Source: Euryarchaeota archaeon UBA102 (GTDB lineage Archaea; Thermoplasmatota; Poseidoniia; MGIII; CG-Epi1). From it: a stretch of 6,922 bases of DNA. Positions within the stretch are counted from its first letter, which is position 1; each line of letters opens with the position of its first letter. The stretch is taken from NCBI GenBank assembly GCA_002509225.1, contig DAHL01000049.1, positions 1 through 6,922 on the forward strand, given 5' to 3'. Under the pieces are notes generated by a model. The model was not told the origin of the DNA. It saw nothing but the letters and a program-made list of their open reading frames with translations, and ran no database searches. The translations under genes were made by a program, and so were the position numbers. Of the stretch, positions 5,896 through 6,922 are shown piece by piece.

Positions 5896-6922
5896 CTAAT
5901 CGGAACTGAACACTTTTGTTTTTTCAACTAAATCGATATTTGAAATTCTTCGTGTACCGTAAAAAGAAGTTAACAATGATGTAGATAAAATCAGAATCAA
6001 AATCATTAGAGAAATCTGCCAATCGGTTTTGAACTCGTAATAAAAGAGCCAGGTGGTGAATGAACCGTGGAGTAGTTTTGCAGTGTAGATGGAAAGAATT
6101 ACACCGACAACGCCACCTAAAACACCGATAACAAAATTCTCTACTAACAGAATTTTAGTTAAATTGAATTTACTAATGCCTAATATTCGTAATGTAGAGA
6201 TTTCAGAATCCTTTTCTGTGAGATTGATAATCAAGGTATTCAATAATACTGCAATAGCGATAATTGCACCAATAGATAAGAAAATATAAATTGAAACTTT
6301 GTATTGATCTATTGCTTGATTAAATTGAGAAGCGTAATCATCACTGTAAGTAATCAAGACTATATTTTCCAGAGATTCTATTTCTGACCTCTCCCCCTTG
6401 ATGAAAATTGAATTATAATATTCACCTCCGATAAGTTCTGCGATATCGGCATAATTTACCCAAAGGGTTCTATCTAATTCTACTGAAATACCTGCAATTT
6501 TGATAGGAATTGTCTGCCCAGCTATTACGACATTCCGAGTCTCGCCAGCAGACCAATCAAGAAGAGCTGCAGTACCTGAATCGATAACTACTTCTGGGAT
6601 TAATTGATTAGTCAGAGGCAATCTCCCTTCTGACAGACGGAAATTGTGCATTGGGTCTGTTGCATTCTCATTAAGGGACTCTGTTAGAATCCATAAACGC
6701 ATGCTGTTATCTTCTCCTTCCGGTTTGACTTCGAAAATTATTGCATATTCGTGAGTTACATTTGACGCATCTAACCATGCATCTATCTCTTCTTTCTGCG
6801 TTGGATAGAAAGATGCTCTGGCATCCCAGTTTTCACCTTCTGAAAGACCGTCATTGTAAAAAGTAGTCATGGAAGTGAACATCATCATCCAACCACCAGT
6901 GATGATTATGGAAAGACCTAAT
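5896..6922 (-). CDS. FtsX/MacB-type ABC transporter permease, C-terminal part (N-terminus outside the window)
   Basis: The frame is open to the window edge; 341 residues are visible. Upstream of an internal ATG at 6888 the frame continues as LGLSIIITGGW, which together with MMMFTSM forms a membrane helix (visible residues 1-21), so that ATG is not the true start. A soluble extracytoplasmic domain (about 22-208) follows, then the FtsX core: helix YIFLSIGAIIAIAVLLNTLI, the cytoplasmic coupling segment EISTLRILGISKFNLTKILLVE, helix NFVIGVLGGVVGVILSIYTA, and helix SLMILILILSTSLL. It ends RRISNIDLVEKTK, the usual place and style of an FtsX C-terminus. Family members pair with an ABC ATPase and act in lipoprotein release, antimicrobial export or mechanical signalling across the envelope. 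The visible layout fits the second half of a permease with two FtsX modules. The substrate is unknown; the partner ATPase would lie outside the window. Confidence 0.88.
   Translation of the reverse strand, partial: LGLSIIITGGWMMMFTSMTTFYNDGLSEGENWDARASFYPTQKEEIDAWLDASNVTHEYAIIFEVKPEGEDNSMRLWILTESLNENATDPMHNFRLSEGRLPLTNQLIPEVVIDSGTAALLDWSAGETRNVVIAGQTIPIKIAGISVELDRTLWVNYADIAELIGGEYYNSIFIKGERSEIESLENIVLITYSDDYASQFNQAIDQYKVSIYIFLSIGAIIAIAVLLNTLIINLTEKDSEISTLRILGISKFNLTKILLVENFVIGVLGGVVGVILSIYTAKLLHGSFTTWLFYYEFKTDWQISLMILILILSTSLLTSFYGTRRISNIDLVEKTKVFSSD

Noticed and set aside
6089..6289. Plus-strand frame of 66 codons
   Set aside because: Antisense to the FtsX core of the permease; the minus-strand reading has clear family motifs.
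6886..6888. ATG as the start of the permease
   Set aside because: The frame stays open upstream and encodes the first half of a membrane helix (LGLSIIITGGW), so this Met is internal and the gene runs past the window edge.

Overview
The window looks like a piece of an AT-rich archaeal chromosome, most likely a marine planktonic euryarchaeon of the Thermoplasmatota (Poseidoniales / Marine Group II-like). That assignment is an inference. Its basis is: each complete 5' end has an archaeal-type TATA box (TTTATATT, TTATAATA, TTTTAATAT) about 23-27 bp upstream of the start codon; there is no Shine-Dalgarno sequence; gene ends carry T-tracts; and the proteins are large, acidic, secreted, and rich in Asp, Asn and N-x-S/T. 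No taxonomic marker gene is present.

All four genes lie on the minus strand, so transcription runs from position 6922 towards 1. In that order: (1) 5896-6922, the C-terminal part of an FtsX/MacB-type ABC transporter permease whose N-terminus lies outside the window. (2) 5472-5843, a small winged-helix-like protein of 123 aa, probably a transcription regulator, best read from a GTG. (3) 2949-5384, an 811-aa membrane-anchored surface protein with two Fn3/Ig-like domains, a long acidic linker and sixteen tandem 21-residue repeats carrying calcium-loop-like D-x-N-x-D-G-x-x-E motifs. (4) 1-2849, an M60-family (TCAF/enhancin-like) metallopeptidase lipoprotein starting at GTG; its end lies beyond position 1. 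It has a lipobox, two Cys-framed N-x-N-A-T-V-D-D repeats, a putative Ig domain, an inactive-looking glutamine-amidotransferase-like domain, and the HELGH...E zinc site.

The genes are close together (52, 87 and 99 bp gaps), but each gap holds a promoter and a T-tract or hairpin. They therefore look like separate transcription units facing the same way rather than one strict operon. The three gaps carry most of the unexplained structure. A 20-bp quasi-palindrome (17 of 20 identical) lies at almost the same place, just upstream of the TATA box, in front of both the regulator gene and the repeat-protein gene. This suggests, as a hypothesis, that the small winged-helix protein controls itself and the surface protein. 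A perfect 12-bp inverted repeat separates the repeat-protein and M60 genes.

The combined picture is a cell-envelope locus: a permease that may move lipoproteins or exported substrates, a regulator, a large calcium-binding-type surface protein, and a lipid-anchored glycoprotein-degrading peptidase. Attachment to and digestion of glycoprotein-rich marine particles would fit, but that function is inferred from domains and neighbourhood only. I see no rRNA, tRNA, CRISPR array or insertion sequence, and no gap longer than 300 bp without a gene.
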